NCBI RefSeq assembly: GCF_019097595.1
Contig: NC_080711.1
Location: forward strand, 7,651,428-7,715,427
Length of the DNA stretch: 64,000 nt
Direction: 5' to 3'
Source: Hemibagrus wyckioides
Lineage: Eukaryota; Chordata; Actinopteri; Siluriformes; Bagridae
This document shows, piece by piece, positions 63,494-64,000 of this stretch (the first letter of the stretch is position 1; each line of letters opens with the position of its first letter). Under the pieces are notes generated by a model. The model was not told the DNA's origin. It ran no database searches and worked only from the letters and a program-made list of their open reading frames with translations. The position numbers and the translations under genes are program-made.

Positions 63494-64000
63494 CTGATGG
63501 GACACACAAAAAGTAATTTAGTATTTAACATCAAATCAAAGATTAATTACAAGAACAATAGCAAGTGACATGGGGTGGAGACATGGCATGCTGAAGCTGA
63601 ATCTTGAAAAAGAATATTAGGTATTTTCTACTAATTTCTTAATTTCTAAATGATCCTTTTCCAAAAACATATATATTGTTATACATAATTATGATATCTT
63701 AAACAAATGCTTATAAAGGAATAACCAGATTCTTCCTAGATTTTATTATGGTGGGAAAAAAAACCCTCTGTTGATTTCTGTAGAATTCCAGCATTTGTCA
63801 CAATTTTACTATGGAAATGAGTGGCAAAATGATTACGTTTATAACTTTTGAATAATTCTGCCACAATTCTGGACATCAACAACAAAATGAACTGAAAGCA
63901 TATGAAGAGACATGTGAAACTACGTGTGGAAATGATTACACATTTACACAGTCCAGGATCCACATCAGATATACCAAATAAAGTAAAACAACAAAAACAA
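63494..64000 (-). other. Probable phospho1 intron running off the window
   Basis: AT-rich sequence upstream of the phospho1 acceptor, with no recognisable exon or repeat. Confidence 0.5.

Overview
The window is vertebrate nuclear DNA, almost certainly from a teleost fish and most plausibly an otophysan such as a catfish. Genes are split by short GT-AG introns. Gene starts sit in CpG-rich patches. The spaces between genes carry many Tc1-like transposon copies, hAT remnants, tRNA-headed SINEs and long (TA)n and (GATA)n tracts. There is no operon structure and no bacterial or viral gene. The species call is inference from repeat style; the protein families are read directly.

Seven protein genes can be read. 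From left to right: the first coding exon of mapk8ip3/JIP3 (minus, 5144-5449, the rest runs off the left edge); jpt2 (minus, five coding exons, 11774-18027); cramp1 (plus, nineteen coding exons from 20708 to 34151, possibly preceded by one more at 20269-20318); dhrs7b (plus, six coding exons, 39962-44772, with a likely non-coding first exon ending at 37071); tmem11 (minus, two exons, 49603-52002); natd1 (minus, three exons, 56508-59434); and phospho1 (minus, the main coding exon, 62616-63467, with an acceptor showing that an upstream exon lies outside the visible part).

The order mapk8ip3-jpt2-cramp1 matches human 16p13.3, and dhrs7b-tmem11-natd1 matches human 17p11.2. The two blocks adjoin here, with a Tc1 copy and a GATA tract between them, and phospho1 (human 17q21) follows. 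The genes do not form one pathway. They cover axonal transport scaffolding (JIP3), a small phosphoprotein family (JPT2), control of linker histone genes (CRAMP1), peroxisomal/ER lipid or retinoid reduction (DHRS7B), mitochondrial cristae shape (TMEM11), a small GNAT-fold protein (NATD1) and matrix mineralisation (PHOSPHO1).

The accessory DNA includes at least five copies of one Tc1-like family (two rebuilt as fold-back chimeras), two of a second family and fossils of others. There is also a hAT-type element with an intact 8-bp target duplication and a SINE nested inside, a 1-kb TA-flanked element in a cramp1 intron, a hairpin element with arms of about 85 bp, and two arrays of one 31-bp minisatellite between tmem11 and natd1. 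I found no convincing previously undescribed system. The items most worth checking are the possible cramp1 N-terminal exon with its overlapping upstream ORF, the paired minisatellites, the hairpin element and an orphan CpG/TATA promoter near 52.65 kb.
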